A DNA stretch of 64,000 bases from Psychroserpens burtonensis DSM 12212 (GCF_000425305.1 NZ_AUDE01000023.1:26121-90120), one strand, 5' to 3'. Shown: positions 1 through 9,197, counted from the first letter of the stretch. Numbers and translations: made by a program. The notes: a model not told the origin generated them from the letters alone.

Positions 1-957
1 CCCATTTATCATCGATACATTTCTTGTGTTTTGAGGATATCCAGTTGGTGTTAAGGCATTAATATTAGCATCAAAAACGAGTTTATAGGGATGAGGTTCT
101 GGTAACAACTTTGTTGGATCAAAATTAACATCACTACCAGCTAATAAATGTGATTCAAAATGATCAACTAATAATTGTCTTGCTGCTGGAGATTTTAAAA
201 GTCCGTTGACAACAGGTTGCAATGCTTCAACGTTTAACCCGTCACCGAGACCAAAGCCAAGGAAGTTAAATTGATGTTGAAACGCTAAGGGAACATTAGC
301 TCCTAGGTGAGGTGAGTCAAAAGAAATCCAAAGTCGTGTTTCATGATCTTGAGCATTGTTTTCCATGTAATTTAGAGCAAAACGTGAAATTAATCCACCC
401 ATACTTGGGCCGATAATGACCAGGTCTTCATCTCCCACTTTATTTGTGTTAAGTGTGTTGATTAAATCTACAAGTAACATGGAGTTGCGCTCAATAAAAT
501 CTGCACCGCCATTAACAAGAGTGCTTCCTGGATAGTCTATTTCATCAATTACTAAATCGCCATTGACATCAGTAGCATCATCGATATTTAAAAGTGTATT
601 ACCGGTGTCATCAAGTCTAAAATAAGAAGGGAAATTGAGTACAACGATGTCAAACCCTTCTGCTCTTACAAGATCTCCTAAATTTTGATTTCCTTCAGAC
701 CCTGTGAAATCTAATAAGTCATATAAACCAGAAATCGTTCTTGTGTCACCTGGATCAAACCCATCAATAAGAATTATAGGTTTATCTAGAATACCAGTAT
801 CTGTATCTAAAAACAGTTCATACTCACCTAAACCTGCAAATTCTGTAATACCAGTATATCCAGATAAATCTGCCGCAATAGTTGATTCAAACTCAATAGT
901 TTGAGATTGACCGAGTAAAGGAAGTATTAATAGAAGTAAAATGTAATGTTTTTTCAT
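1..957 (-). CDS. Secreted lipase-like alpha/beta hydrolase, C-terminus cut by window edge
   Basis: The frame is open from the ATG at 957 to base 1 (319 codons), so the 3' end is missing. Residues 1-19 (MKKHYILLLLILPLLGQSQ) form a signal peptide. A strand followed by IIGPSMGG is a nucleophile elbow (G-x-S-x-G) with candidate catalytic Ser185, followed by WISFDSPHLGANVP, as seen in secreted PGAP1/lipase-like hydrolases. An earlier IILIDGFDPGD segment could supply the oxyanion region. The catalytic Asp and His are not confidently placed and may lie beyond the window. Substrate unknown; T9SS export is possible but the C-terminal signal is not visible. Confidence 0.75.
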   Translation of the reverse strand, partial: MKKHYILLLLILPLLGQSQTIEFESTIAADLSGYTGITEFAGLGEYELFLDTDTGILDKPIILIDGFDPGDTRTISGLYDLLDFTGSEGNQNLGDLVRAEGFDIVVLNFPSYFRLDDTGNTLLNIDDATDVNGDLVIDEIDYPGSTLVNGGADFIERNSMLLVDLINTLNTNKVGDEDLVIIGPSMGGLISRFALNYMENNAQDHETRLWISFDSPHLGANVPLAFQHQFNFLGFGLGDGLNVEALQPVVNGLLKSPAARQLLVDHFESHLLAGSDVNFDPTKLLPEPHPYKLVFDANINALTPTGYPQNTRNVSMING

Positions 958-1042
958 TGTATATGAATTGAATTGATTTCGCCTCACAAGATACAACGTT
1001 TCAGTAAGTTAATTATGTGTTCCTAATGTTTTAGGGTGAAAA

Positions 1043-1080
1043 GCAAAAAAAAATCCTCAAACTGTTAAGTCTGAGGATTT
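1043..1080 (-). terminator. Rho-independent terminator of pruA
   Basis: On the minus strand a 9-bp perfect stem (AAATCCTCA / TGAGGATTT, bases 1051-1059 and 1072-1080) with a 12-nt loop is followed by a run of T residues (complement of the A-run at 1045-1053). It lies about 20 bases after the pruA stop. Confidence 0.8.
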
Positions 1081-1101
1081 ATAAATAGAATTAAGTTTTA
1101 A

Positions 1102-2727
1102 TTAACCTAAAAATGGATAACGATACTCCGTAGGTGTTACAAATGTTTCTTTAATCATTCTTGGTGAGACCCAACGTAATAAGTTAAGAACACTTCCTGC
1201 TTTGTCATTTGTTCCAGATGCTCTTGCTCCTCCAAATGGTTGTTGACCAACAACTGCTCCAGTAGGTTTGTCGTTAATATAGAAGTTTCCTGCGCAGTTT
1301 TGTAACACATTTGTAGCTTCCTGTATTGCATATCTATCACTTGATAAAATAGCACCAGTTAATGCATATTCACTAGTTTCATCCACAAGTTTCAATGTTT
1401 CAGAAAAATCATTTTCATCATAAACGAATATCGTCATTACAGGACCAAATAACTCTGTATACATGGTTGTGTATTTTGGATTAGTGGTCACTATCACTGT
1501 AGGCTCTATGAAGTAACCTTTACTTTTATCATAGTTTCCACCTACAATAATTTCAGCATCAGTATCCGTCTTAGCTTGGTCAATAAATTTTGCTAGTTTA
1601 TCAAAAGAGCCTTCATGAATTACTGCGGTAATAAAGTTGTTGGTGTCTTCTGGAGAACCCATTTTAAAAGATTTCACATCTTTAATAACACGTTCCTTTA
1701 CCGTCTCCCACATATTTGAAGGGACATAAGCTCTTGAAGCAGCACTACATTTTTGACCTTGAAACTCAAATGCACCTCTGGAAATAGCGGTTGCTACTTG
1801 TATTGGGTTGGCGCTTTTGTGAGCAACAATAAAATCTTTACCACCAGTTTCTCCTACAATTCTTGGATATGTTTTATAATTATGAATGTTATTCCCGATT
1901 TTTTTCCAGAGCTCTTTAAAGATAAACGTAGATCCGGTGAAGTGTAATCCAGAAAAATCTGGACTATCCATAACCGTATCTGTAATCATTTCTGGATCAC
2001 CAAAGACAACATTAATAACACCAGCAGGAACACCAGCTTCTCTAAAAACATCCATTATGATTTTTGCCGAAAATATCTGACTATCACTAGGTTTCCAAAC
2101 CACAACGTTACCCATCATCGCCATACAAGCAGGAAGATTTCCAGCAATTGCAGTAAAATTAAAAGGTGTTACCGCGTATACAAACCCTTCTAATGGACGA
2201 TATTCTAATCTGTTCCAAGCGTCACTTGTACTATCTGGTTGTTCATGATAAATATCTGTCATGAACTGTACATTAAATCTTAAGAAATCTATCAATTCAC
2301 ATGCAGCATCAATTTCTGCTTGATGAACTGTTTTAGATTGTGCAATCATTGTAGCTGCATTTATTTTTGCTCTATAAGGTCCAGCGATTAATTCGGCAGC
2401 TTTTAAGAAAATACCAGCACGTTGTTCCCAAGGTAATTGAGACCATTCTTTTCTAGCTTCTAAAGCTGTAGCAATAGCATCATCTATATTAGATTTTTCT
2501 GCTACATGATAGGTTCCAACAACATGTTGATGATCGTGAGGTGCAGACATGGTTTTTGTGTTTCCTGTCGTTACATCCTTCCCGTTGATGTACAAGGGCA
2601 CATCGATAGTTTCATTAAACATCTTTTTGTATGCCTGTAAAACTTCATCGCGTTCAGGAGACCCTGGAGCATACGATTTAACAGGCTCATTTATAGCTAC
2701 TGGTACGTTGAAAAATCCTTTTCCCAT
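1102..2727 (-). CDS. pruA: L-glutamate gamma-semialdehyde dehydrogenase (P5C dehydrogenase)
   Basis: 541-aa aldehyde dehydrogenase that oxidises glutamate gamma-semialdehyde/P5C to glutamate with NAD+, the second step of proline catabolism, in the cytoplasm. Seen: the cofactor-binding TPFNFTAIAGNLP stretch, WKPSD, FTGS, general-base Glu293 in VGETGGKDF and catalytic Cys327 in FQGQKCSAASR. The length and the N-terminal extension before the ALDH core match the monofunctional P5CDH family common in Bacteroidota rather than the PutA fusion. No proline dehydrogenase gene is adjacent in this window. A strong terminator follows and an inverted repeat sits 32 bases upstream of the ATG. Confidence 0.95.
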   Translation of the reverse strand: MGKGFFNVPVAINEPVKSYAPGSPERDEVLQAYKKMFNETIDVPLYINGKDVTTGNTKTMSAPHDHQHVVGTYHVAEKSNIDDAIATALEARKEWSQLPWEQRAGIFLKAAELIAGPYRAKINAATMIAQSKTVHQAEIDAACELIDFLRFNVQFMTDIYHEQPDSTSDAWNRLEYRPLEGFVYAVTPFNFTAIAGNLPACMAMMGNVVVWKPSDSQIFSAKIIMDVFREAGVPAGVINVVFGDPEMITDTVMDSPDFSGLHFTGSTFIFKELWKKIGNNIHNYKTYPRIVGETGGKDFIVAHKSANPIQVATAISRGAFEFQGQKCSAASRAYVPSNMWETVKERVIKDVKSFKMGSPEDTNNFITAVIHEGSFDKLAKFIDQAKTDTDAEIIVGGNYDKSKGYFIEPTVIVTTNPKYTTMYTELFGPVMTIFVYDENDFSETLKLVDETSEYALTGAILSSDRYAIQEATNVLQNCAGNFYINDKPTGAVVGQQPFGGARASGTNDKAGSVLNLLRWVSPRMIKETFVTPTEYRYPFLG

Positions 2728-2758
2728 CTTAATATGTATTTTTAATTTGGTTATTATT

Positions 2759-2778
2759 TTGTAACTGTAAAGTTACAA
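2759..2778. promoter_or_regulatory. Inverted repeat upstream of pruA (possible operator)
   Basis: Perfect 8-bp inverted repeat TTGTAACT-GTAA-AGTTACAA, located 32-51 bases upstream of the pruA ATG. Read on the minus strand it contains TAACTTTA, which resembles the Bacteroidota -7 box TAnnTTTG. It may be an operator over the pruA promoter; the function is inferred from position and symmetry only. Confidence 0.4.
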
Positions 2779-2865
2779 TTTTTTGACGACTAACGAATTT
2801 CAAAGTATTAAAACAAGGTTAAAATAACCGGTAATTTTTTGTAAGTTGTCACCTTAATTATTACC

Positions 2866-3876
2866 ATGAACGACGGAATAATCATAATCCTCGCCTATCC
2901 AGAAACCATTGTCTCACATGCAGAAGAATGGTACTCAAAGTTTTTAAGTTTTTTTTTCATCGGAAATAGAAAACACGTAAGAGCTGGTCATGCGGCTTTG
3001 GTTTTAGTTAATAAGTCAACAGGTGTTCTAGAATATCATGATTTTGGGAGATATATTGCGCCTGTTCCTAGCGGAAGGCTTCGTGGTAAAGAGACCGATT
3101 TTGAATTGCGTTTTCCAATTTCCGCAGAAATAAAGGATAATAGAATTGTAAATTTAGACGAGATCTTGAAGTTTTTGGCAACACATCCAACATTAACACA
3201 TGGTAACGGAAATATGTATGCTTCGGTTTGTGATGTCATAAATTATAAAAAAGCGAGAGGGTATATAGAATCGATACAAAATCAGGGATTTATAAGGTAT
3301 GCAGCTTTTGTAAAAGACGCGTGTAATTGTGCTCGTTTTGTGACAAATGTTTTGATTGCTAGCGTTACAAATACGTCTATAAAATCTAAACTTATTAAAT
3401 CTAAAGGTTTTACGCCTAGTACAGTTGGTAATGTTGTTATTGCTGATACTGCGAACTATGTTTATATAGTATCTGACATTGGCAAAATCTCAAAGTTTAA
3501 CTCTACAGTTAGTAGATTGAATAGACAGATGTTTCTAGATACTCTGAAAGGTCATGACAGAGGTTTGACTGGAAATCTAGAACCAGCGCACAACCATGTT
3601 AAAGGTGATCAAGCGCAATGGCTTGGTGGTATTGGAGTTGGAGCCTGGTTTGAAGTTTATAATCTAGATTCTAAAACCGAATACAGATTTCGACGAATTT
3701 CACCTGACGGACATGTGCATTGCGACGGGATCTATAAACTTACTTCAGAAGGTTTTGACTATAATTCAAACTATAAATTTTTGCATTATTCTAATTGTAA
3801 ATTTTTTCAAATCAAACAAAACGAAACAACTTACAGATTTGAGTACCTGAAAAATTTTGACTTGGACAGAGAGTAG
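2866..3876 (+). CDS. DUF6695-like protein with papain/NlpC-like His and Cys motifs
   Basis: 336 aa with no signal peptide. The first half has RAGHAALVLVNKSTG followed by YHDFGRY, and later DACNCARFVTNVL. A His in an AGHA strand and a Cys before a helix in NCARF resemble a permuted papain-like (LRAT/YiiX-type) hydrolase arrangement. I recall this layout as the DUF6695 family of Bacteroidota. The second half (about 215-336) is beta-rich, with LGGIGVGAWFEVYNL and many aromatic residues. It stands alone between pruA and convergent apaG. Enzymatic function and substrate are not known. Confidence 0.65.
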   Translation: MNDGIIIILAYPETIVSHAEEWYSKFLSFFFIGNRKHVRAGHAALVLVNKSTGVLEYHDFGRYIAPVPSGRLRGKETDFELRFPISAEIKDNRIVNLDEILKFLATHPTLTHGNGNMYASVCDVINYKKARGYIESIQNQGFIRYAAFVKDACNCARFVTNVLIASVTNTSIKSKLIKSKGFTPSTVGNVVIADTANYVYIVSDIGKISKFNSTVSRLNRQMFLDTLKGHDRGLTGNLEPAHNHVKGDQAQWLGGIGVGAWFEVYNLDSKTEYRFRRISPDGHVHCDGIYKLTSEGFDYNSNYKFLHYSNCKFFQIKQNETTYRFEYLKNFDLDRE

Positions 3877-3924
3877 TACCGATAGAAGATTGCAAAACGA
3901 GAGGCTAAAAAGAAAGATTATTGG

Positions 3925-3941
3925 AAAACAATTGGTTTTTT
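3925..3941 (+). terminator. Weak hairpin with T-run between convergent genes
   Basis: AAAAC-AATTG-GTTTT followed by TT lies between the ends of the DUF6695-like gene and apaG. The stem is only 5 bp, so this is a tentative terminator. Confidence 0.25.
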
Positions 3942-3951
3942 ACTGAACACT

Positions 3952-4338
3952 TTAGTTTAGCGCAAAAGGAGCACTTAATTTAAATGAAGGTATAGTTACC
4001 TTGAATTTTTTAGAATCTGTGAAATTAATCATATTGTAATGACCATGCATTGCACCAAAGGGAGAGGTGAGTAAGCATCCAGAATTATAGGTATGAGATT
4101 CACCAGGTTTTAAGACTGGTTTTTTACCGATTACACCTTCACCATCAACAATTTCATCATTATTAAGAGCATCTAAAATTCTCCAGTGCCTTGAGTTTAA
4201 TTGAACAGAAACCTTACTTTGGTTCTCAATAGTTACTTTATAGCCAAACGCAAAATGCACCTTATAATTTTTATAAAATGTACCCTCGAAAGATGTTTCG
4301 ACAGAGATTTTGATTCCGCATGTAACTTGTTGTACCAT
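3952..4338 (-). CDS. apaG: ApaG domain protein
   Basis: 128 aa, the normal size for single-domain ApaG, a fibronectin-III-like beta sandwich linked in enterobacteria to Co2+/Mg2+ homeostasis and Ap4A metabolism. Seen: the conserved NSRHWRI strand, the GEGVIGKKPVLKPGE loop with the glycine-rich turn typical of the family, and SPFGAMHGHY. It starts at the ATG at 4338 and reads MVQQVTCGIKISVET. Monocistronic here; the biochemical role in Bacteroidota is not established. Confidence 0.9.
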   Translation of the reverse strand: MVQQVTCGIKISVETSFEGTFYKNYKVHFAFGYKVTIENQSKVSVQLNSRHWRILDALNNDEIVDGEGVIGKKPVLKPGESHTYNSGCLLTSPFGAMHGHYNMINFTDSKKFKVTIPSFKLSAPFALN

Positions 4339-4451
4339 TAAATTGTTAAAATAATTTATAATTATAGATTAATTTTTAGACTAATTTCCACCCTTTTTTA
4401 GAATTAAGCAAATTTTTAACACTTTAAGGAGGTGCCTATCGATTAATTGAA

Positions 4452-5813
4452 TTATAAATCGGTTGAACTCGTGAATTTTTCGATTGTTTTAAAGAAATGC
4501 ATAATATCTTTTTCTTGTAAGAGGCTATTAATAGTGACCATTCTCACAAATTCTTGATTTTTAAAATTTCCGAAGCCAACCATAAGTTGCGAATCTTCAT
4601 ATAGTGCTGTGCATAATGTATGTGCAGGAATATCTTTGTAATTAAAACATATGGATATCGAGTCGTCAAAACTATATAAAGTATAATCTGGATGCTGATT
4701 GATATAGTCTCTAGCTATTTGAGCAAGATTGAATTGATGGTCAACAATCGTTTTTAATCCGTTACTTCCAACCGATTTCCATAAGGTCCAAAATTTTAAA
4801 GCATCATTTCTACGACCACATTGCAAAGAGGTTTTTCCTAAATTAAAATCGTCGTCATCTGTTTGGTATAGATATTCTGCATCGTTAGAAAACGATTGGT
4901 TTAAATGCTTTTTATCTTTTGCTACTATAATTGAACAGCTTAAAGGTGTGCCAAGCATTTTGTGAGCATTGACACTAAAAGAATTAGTGTGTTCAATACC
5001 TTTTACTAAATGCTTATACTCATCGCTAAAAATAACGGCACCACAATAGGCACCATCTAAATGAAGCCATACATCATGTTTTTTACAAACTTTACTAAGG
5101 CGTTCTACATCATCAAAAGCGCCTAAAACTGTCGTTCCTGCGGTAGCATTTACAAAAAAGGGTTGGTAGCCTTGTTCAATATCTTTTGAGATTTGCTGGT
5201 CTAGATCTGCTGCCAACATTTCACCCTTATCATTCGTTTTTACTCGTCTTACTTGATCTCTTCCAACACCAATAAATGACGCGTTTTTAGCGATGGAGTA
5301 ATGCGAAGCTTCCGAAGTGTAAAGCGTCATTTTATTTGAAACTCCTGCTGTTCTCGCCGAAGGATTATATTTGTCTCTAGCCATTAATACAGCCATATAA
5401 TTACTCATTGATCCTCCAGGTGCAAACGTGCCATCTGCAGAATCTGGATATCCAATCATGTCACAAATGGTTTTGAGTATAGTTTTCTCAATCCCAACTT
5501 GTGGTCCCGCAACTTTATAAGTGTACATGCTATTATTTAACATGACTGCTAATAAATCACCAAGTGTAGCTCTATCAATTCGACCGCCAAATAATTGATT
5601 GTAAAAGGAGGTAGAAGCGGTTTTAGGTGTGCTTTTTATAATTCCCTTCAATGTTTTTATAAAATCTTCGTCAATAGTTGGCTTATCATTTAAGCTGAGG
5701 TCTAATGTTTTGTAGAGTTTAGAAGTGTCAATAGGTGTGGCAACAGGATTGTTTTTCTCTTCGGAAATGAGATATTCTACTAGCTCAGTAAATAACTTTA
5801 GGTCTTTATGCAT
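4452..5813 (-). CDS. Group II PLP decarboxylase, cysteine sulfinate/glutamate decarboxylase-like
   Basis: 453-aa fold-type I PLP enzyme. Seen: FYNQLFGG, FAPGGSMSNYMA (phosphate-binding loop), SEASHYSI (ring-stacking His), NATAGTTVLGAFD, HLDGAYCGA with Asp253 for the pyridine nitrogen, and NAHKMLG with Schiff-base Lys285. The stretch LQCGRRNDALKFWTLWKS closely resembles animal CSAD/GAD rather than bacterial GadB. It is divergent from a cysteine dioxygenase gene 94 bp away, which favours cysteine sulfinate as substrate and hypotaurine as product. Glutamate, aspartate or diaminobutyrate remain alternatives because substrate specificity cannot be read directly. Confidence 0.8.
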   Translation of the reverse strand: MHKDLKLFTELVEYLISEEKNNPVATPIDTSKLYKTLDLSLNDKPTIDEDFIKTLKGIIKSTPKTASTSFYNQLFGGRIDRATLGDLLAVMLNNSMYTYKVAGPQVGIEKTILKTICDMIGYPDSADGTFAPGGSMSNYMAVLMARDKYNPSARTAGVSNKMTLYTSEASHYSIAKNASFIGVGRDQVRRVKTNDKGEMLAADLDQQISKDIEQGYQPFFVNATAGTTVLGAFDDVERLSKVCKKHDVWLHLDGAYCGAVIFSDEYKHLVKGIEHTNSFSVNAHKMLGTPLSCSIIVAKDKKHLNQSFSNDAEYLYQTDDDDFNLGKTSLQCGRRNDALKFWTLWKSVGSNGLKTIVDHQFNLAQIARDYINQHPDYTLYSFDDSISICFNYKDIPAHTLCTALYEDSQLMVGFGNFKNQEFVRMVTINSLLQEKDIMHFFKTIEKFTSSTDL

Positions 5814-5907
5814 GTGTTAAGTTGATTCTTTAATTTTGACTTTTGTAAATTTATCCCTATTTTATCGAACATATTACTAAAAAATCCTTAAATCTTAAAA
5901 ACGCATC

Positions 5908-6429
5908 TTGGAAACTCCTGAAAACATTCAAAAACTTGTAGACCTTTTAGCTAATAATTCAAATGAAGAGTATAATGCAGTGCTCAATGATTTTGATTTT
6001 AGTACTATAGATTTTAAACCTTACCAAAGTTGGTCTAGTAAAAAATACACCCGTAATTGCCTGTATAAGGATTTAAATTTTGAGCTCATATTATTGTGTT
6101 GGGAGCATGGTCAAGAAACTCCAATTCACGGTCATGATGGAGAGGATTGTTGGGTCTATTTATTGGAAGGGGAGATGAAAGAAGTGTTTTTTAACATGGA
6201 CGACAATGATAACTTAATTGCAGATGATTCTCAAACCGTAGAGACCAATCAAGTCACATTTATGGATGATAGTCAAGGGTTTCACAAGTTGAAAAATGGT
6301 CATGATGGGCGATCTATGAGTTTACATCTTTACGCTAAGCCTATAGAGAATTGTGAATCTTTTGACGAAAAGTCACAGCAGTTTGTAAAAAGATCTCTAA
6401 ATTTTGATACCAACAGCGATAAGTATTAG
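5908..6429 (+). CDS. Cysteine dioxygenase
   Basis: 173-aa cupin that should oxidise L-cysteine to cysteine sulfinate with a non-haem Fe(II). The residues match the mammalian enzyme: Fe ligands His74 and His76 (PIHGHDG) and His126 (DDSQGFHKL), substrate Arg49 (YTRN), and both members of the Cys-Tyr cofactor pair, Cys81 (EDCWVYLLEG) and Tyr142 (SLHLYAKP). Many bacterial homologues have Gly at the cysteine position, so this is the eukaryote-like form. It is divergent from the decarboxylase that would use its product. The 3' end overlaps the convergent plug-protein gene by 4 bases. Confidence 0.9.
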   Translation: METPENIQKLVDLLANNSNEEYNAVLNDFDFSTIDFKPYQSWSSKKYTRNCLYKDLNFELILLCWEHGQETPIHGHDGEDCWVYLLEGEMKEVFFNMDDNDNLIADDSQTVETNQVTFMDDSQGFHKLKNGHDGRSMSLHLYAKPIENCESFDEKSQQFVKRSLNFDTNSDKY

Positions 6430-7679
6430 TTGGATATATTTACAGAAGTCGCTTCACCAAATCCAATGAGTTTATCAAAACGAGCCCCTAAGTCTCTGTA
6501 ATACACTAATACTTTATAATTATTTTCTGTTTGCCAAAAATCACCACTAATTTTACCTTCGTCTAAATTACCTTTACTATCAACAATAACATACTTGTAA
6601 TTATAAAATCCTTGTTTGAGTTTCATAATAGACTCATAGTTTCCGCTTTCAGAGTTAAATATTAGCTGGTTGCCTTTTTCTAGAGCATAATTATTATAGT
6701 TTCCATAAATATAAATTTTACTACCATCTGTCAATTTGGGATGTAAAAGAGAAAAATGAATATTTGTATAATCGGCTTCGATATCTACGTTGTCTCGATC
6801 TATTGCGGTTATTTTAAAATTTCCATTAATGTCAGGATTATAAGTATACGGTCTATCAAACCTCGGGATGTCAGTAAACAAATAACCATGATAAATGTCT
6901 TTTAAATCAATAAACTGAATACCAATATTAGCTGCTCTAACATCTTTATTTTCAAAAAACCGAAACTCATTACTTCCCCAAAACGATGTTTCGTTGAGAT
7001 ATCTGTAGATGAGTTCTTTTCCAATAATATATTGTGGTTTTACATTTTTTATAGCAGTATTGAGATTATTATTCTGAATGATAACTGTTTTAATCGTTTC
7101 CATTGGATTATTTAAATTGAGGCTACCCGAATTAATGATAATATCAACCGTTTGCTTTTCGTCAATAAAACGGACATCTCGTTTGCGCTTTATTTGTACT
7201 CCTACGCCAACTTCTTCTTTGTAGATCATGAATTTTCGTGTGAACATGAGTTCCTCATTTTCATCAAAAATAGAGATCAAATAATTACCTGTTTTTGTTA
7301 ACGCTCTTGTTTGTCTATTAGGAATAGGTAGTTTATAATGTGAATACAGTTGAAAGGCATTGAATGAATTTTGATAATCTACAATTCTAAAATTATCAAA
7401 TCCCTCCATATATTCCATTTTCACCAAGTTTGATTCGGTCCAATCATAATTATAGTGTTCAATAACATAGTAGAAATCTGGCTCATTAGCAGTTAGGACG
7501 TCAAATTCTAAATAAAAGGCTTCACCAAGTCTCAAAATAGGAAGTTGACCTTGTGGTGAGCTTCTACTTTTAAAGGTGATGGTTTTGATGTGTTCTGGAG
7601 GGTTGATTTCTTCGACTTGTGAAAATCCTTGAAAAGCAAATAATACTAGTAATAAGTGAATGGAAAACGTTTTAGTCAT
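6426..7679 (-). CDS. Type IX secretion system plug protein (formerly DUF5103)
   Basis: 417 aa from the ATG at 7679. An upstream in-frame ATG at 7712 would prepend 11 residues, but MTKTFSIHLLLVLFAFQGFSQ is a clean signal peptide, so 7679 is chosen. The mature part is beta-rich: an N-terminal domain with FYYVIEHYNYDW, then IQFIDLKDIYHGYLFTDIPRF, and a C-terminal immunoglobulin-like region with FKITAIDRDN and YKYVIVDSKG. This is the DUF5103 layout, now named T9SS plug domains after the protein found blocking the SprA translocon. It should act in the periplasm or outer membrane. The window also contains T9SS substrates and PorE/PorP homologues. Confidence 0.8.
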   Translation of the reverse strand: MTKTFSIHLLLVLFAFQGFSQVEEINPPEHIKTITFKSRSSPQGQLPILRLGEAFYLEFDVLTANEPDFYYVIEHYNYDWTESNLVKMEYMEGFDNFRIVDYQNSFNAFQLYSHYKLPIPNRQTRALTKTGNYLISIFDENEELMFTRKFMIYKEEVGVGVQIKRKRDVRFIDEKQTVDIIINSGSLNLNNPMETIKTVIIQNNNLNTAIKNVKPQYIIGKELIYRYLNETSFWGSNEFRFFENKDVRAANIGIQFIDLKDIYHGYLFTDIPRFDRPYTYNPDINGNFKITAIDRDNVDIEADYTNIHFSLLHPKLTDGSKIYIYGNYNNYALEKGNQLIFNSESGNYESIMKLKQGFYNYKYVIVDSKGNLDEGKISGDFWQTENNYKVLVYYRDLGARFDKLIGFGEATSVNISN

Positions 7680-7802
7680 CGTATTTTTGTTTATAACTGT
7701 AAATATAAACAAAATCTGTGCCTTAAAATTATAGAGCTTATTTAGAATCGTTAAAAATAATAAACTTAAAATATAGGGCTATTATATTACTCAATAAATT
7801 CG

Positions 7803-7810
7803 TAAATTTG
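7803..7810 (+). promoter_or_regulatory. Predicted -7 box of the nqr operon
   Basis: TAAATTTG matches the Bacteroidota -7 consensus TAnnTTTG exactly and is followed by GCAC; transcription would start about 30 bases before the nqrA ATG. No clear -33 TTG was seen at the ideal spacing. Confidence 0.5.
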
Positions 7811-7847
7811 CACGGATTTTTAGTCAACTAATTTCAATATAAAGCGT

Positions 7848-9197
7848 ATGTCAAAAGACATTAAGATTAAAAAAGGTCTGGATATAAAACTTGTAGGTGA
7901 AGCTGATAAAACAGTTGAACAAGCCATTATAAGTAATTTCTGTACAATACGGCCTGAAGATTTTCATAGTGTTATTCCTAAACTTGTAGCAAAAGAAGGA
8001 GCTACTTTACAAGCAGGCGATGTTATTTTTTATAATAAGTCAAATGAAGATGTGAAGTTTGTGTCTCCGGTTTCTGGTAAAGTCGTAGAGGTGCAAAGAG
8101 GACCAAAACGTCGCATAGATGCTGTTAAGATTCAAGCAGATAAAACTCAGTCTCACAAAGATTTTGGTGTATTCGATATGAATTCTGGTGCCGCAACAAC
8201 CAAGGCACATTTATTAGCCTCAGGATGTTGGGTTTTTATCAAGCAGAGACCTTATGATGTGATTGCAAATCCAGAGAAATTACCTAAGGCGATTTTTATT
8301 TCTGGATATTCTACTGCGCCATTAGCTGCAGATTTAGATTTTGTGCTTGCAGGAAAAGAAGAGGCGTTACAAGCAGCCGTATCTGCTTTATCGAAATTAA
8401 CTGAAGGTCAAGTTCATATTGGTGTTGGGTCGAGTAACTCACCATTGGCCAATATGAAAGATGCTACGGTTCACAAAATATCTGGTCCACATCCAGCCGG
8501 AAATGTTGGTACACATATTAACAAATTAGATCCCGTTAACAAAGGAGAAACGGTTTGGACGGTGAATGCACAAGATCTTGTGATTATTGGAGAATTGTTA
8601 CTTACTGGGAAATTTAATGCTGAGCGTTTAGTAGCTCTTGCAGGTTCTTCTGTAAAAAAGCCAAGATACTTTAAAACGGTAATTGGTAGTGAAATAGCAA
8701 CAATGATTTATGATAATGGCGTTGATAAAGAGGGTAATGATCGTATTATCTCTGGGAATGTGCTGTCAGGAAAGCAATTGAATCCAGATGGAAGCTTAGG
8801 CTTTTATGATAACTTGATTTCTGTAATTCCTGAAGGTGATGATTATGAATTTTTTGGCTGGAACAAACCAATATTTAATAAAATTTCGACGTCTAGAGCC
8901 TTAACATTTTCTTGGTTAAATCCTAAGAAAAAGTATGAGTTGAATACGAATACAAATGGTGAACATCGTGCTTTTGTAATTACAGGATCTTATGAGCAAG
9001 TATTTCCATTGGATATATTTCCAATGCAAATTTTAAAAGCTTGTAAATATGAAGATTTAGATGAAATGGAAGCTCTTGGAATGTACGAAGTTGCACCAGA
9101 GGATTTTGCATTGACAGAATTTATTTGTGTGTCTAAACAACCACATCAAGATATTATTAGAAAAGGATTAGACTTAATGCTTAAGGAAATTGGATAA
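7848..9197 (+). CDS. nqrA: Na+-translocating NADH:quinone reductase subunit A
   Basis: 449 aa, the normal NqrA length. This is the cytoplasmic-side, non-flavin subunit of the sodium-pumping NADH:ubiquinone/menaquinone oxidoreductase, implicated in quinone interaction. Seen: KKGLDIKLVGEAD at the N-terminus, the biotinyl-lipoyl-like fold PKLVAKEGATLQAGDVIFY with VSPVSGKVVEVQRGPKR, and GPHPAGNVGTHINKLDPV. It is first of six co-directional genes in canonical order, preceded by a TAAATTTG promoter box. Confidence 0.95.
   Translation: MSKDIKIKKGLDIKLVGEADKTVEQAIISNFCTIRPEDFHSVIPKLVAKEGATLQAGDVIFYNKSNEDVKFVSPVSGKVVEVQRGPKRRIDAVKIQADKTQSHKDFGVFDMNSGAATTKAHLLASGCWVFIKQRPYDVIANPEKLPKAIFISGYSTAPLAADLDFVLAGKEEALQAAVSALSKLTEGQVHIGVGSSNSPLANMKDATVHKISGPHPAGNVGTHINKLDPVNKGETVWTVNAQDLVIIGELLLTGKFNAERLVALAGSSVKKPRYFKTVIGSEIATMIYDNGVDKEGNDRIISGNVLSGKQLNPDGSLGFYDNLISVIPEGDDYEFFGWNKPIFNKISTSRALTFSWLNPKKKYELNTNTNGEHRAFVITGSYEQVFPLDIFPMQILKACKYEDLDEMEALGMYEVAPEDFALTEFICVSKQPHQDIIRKGLDLMLKEIG

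Noticed and set aside
704..904. Plus-strand ORF of 66 aa
   Set aside because: Antisense to the signal-peptide-bearing hydrolase, without family features; a shadow.
9143..9160. CAACCACATCAAGA in nqrA resembling half of the operator
   Set aside because: No second half-site and inside coding sequence.
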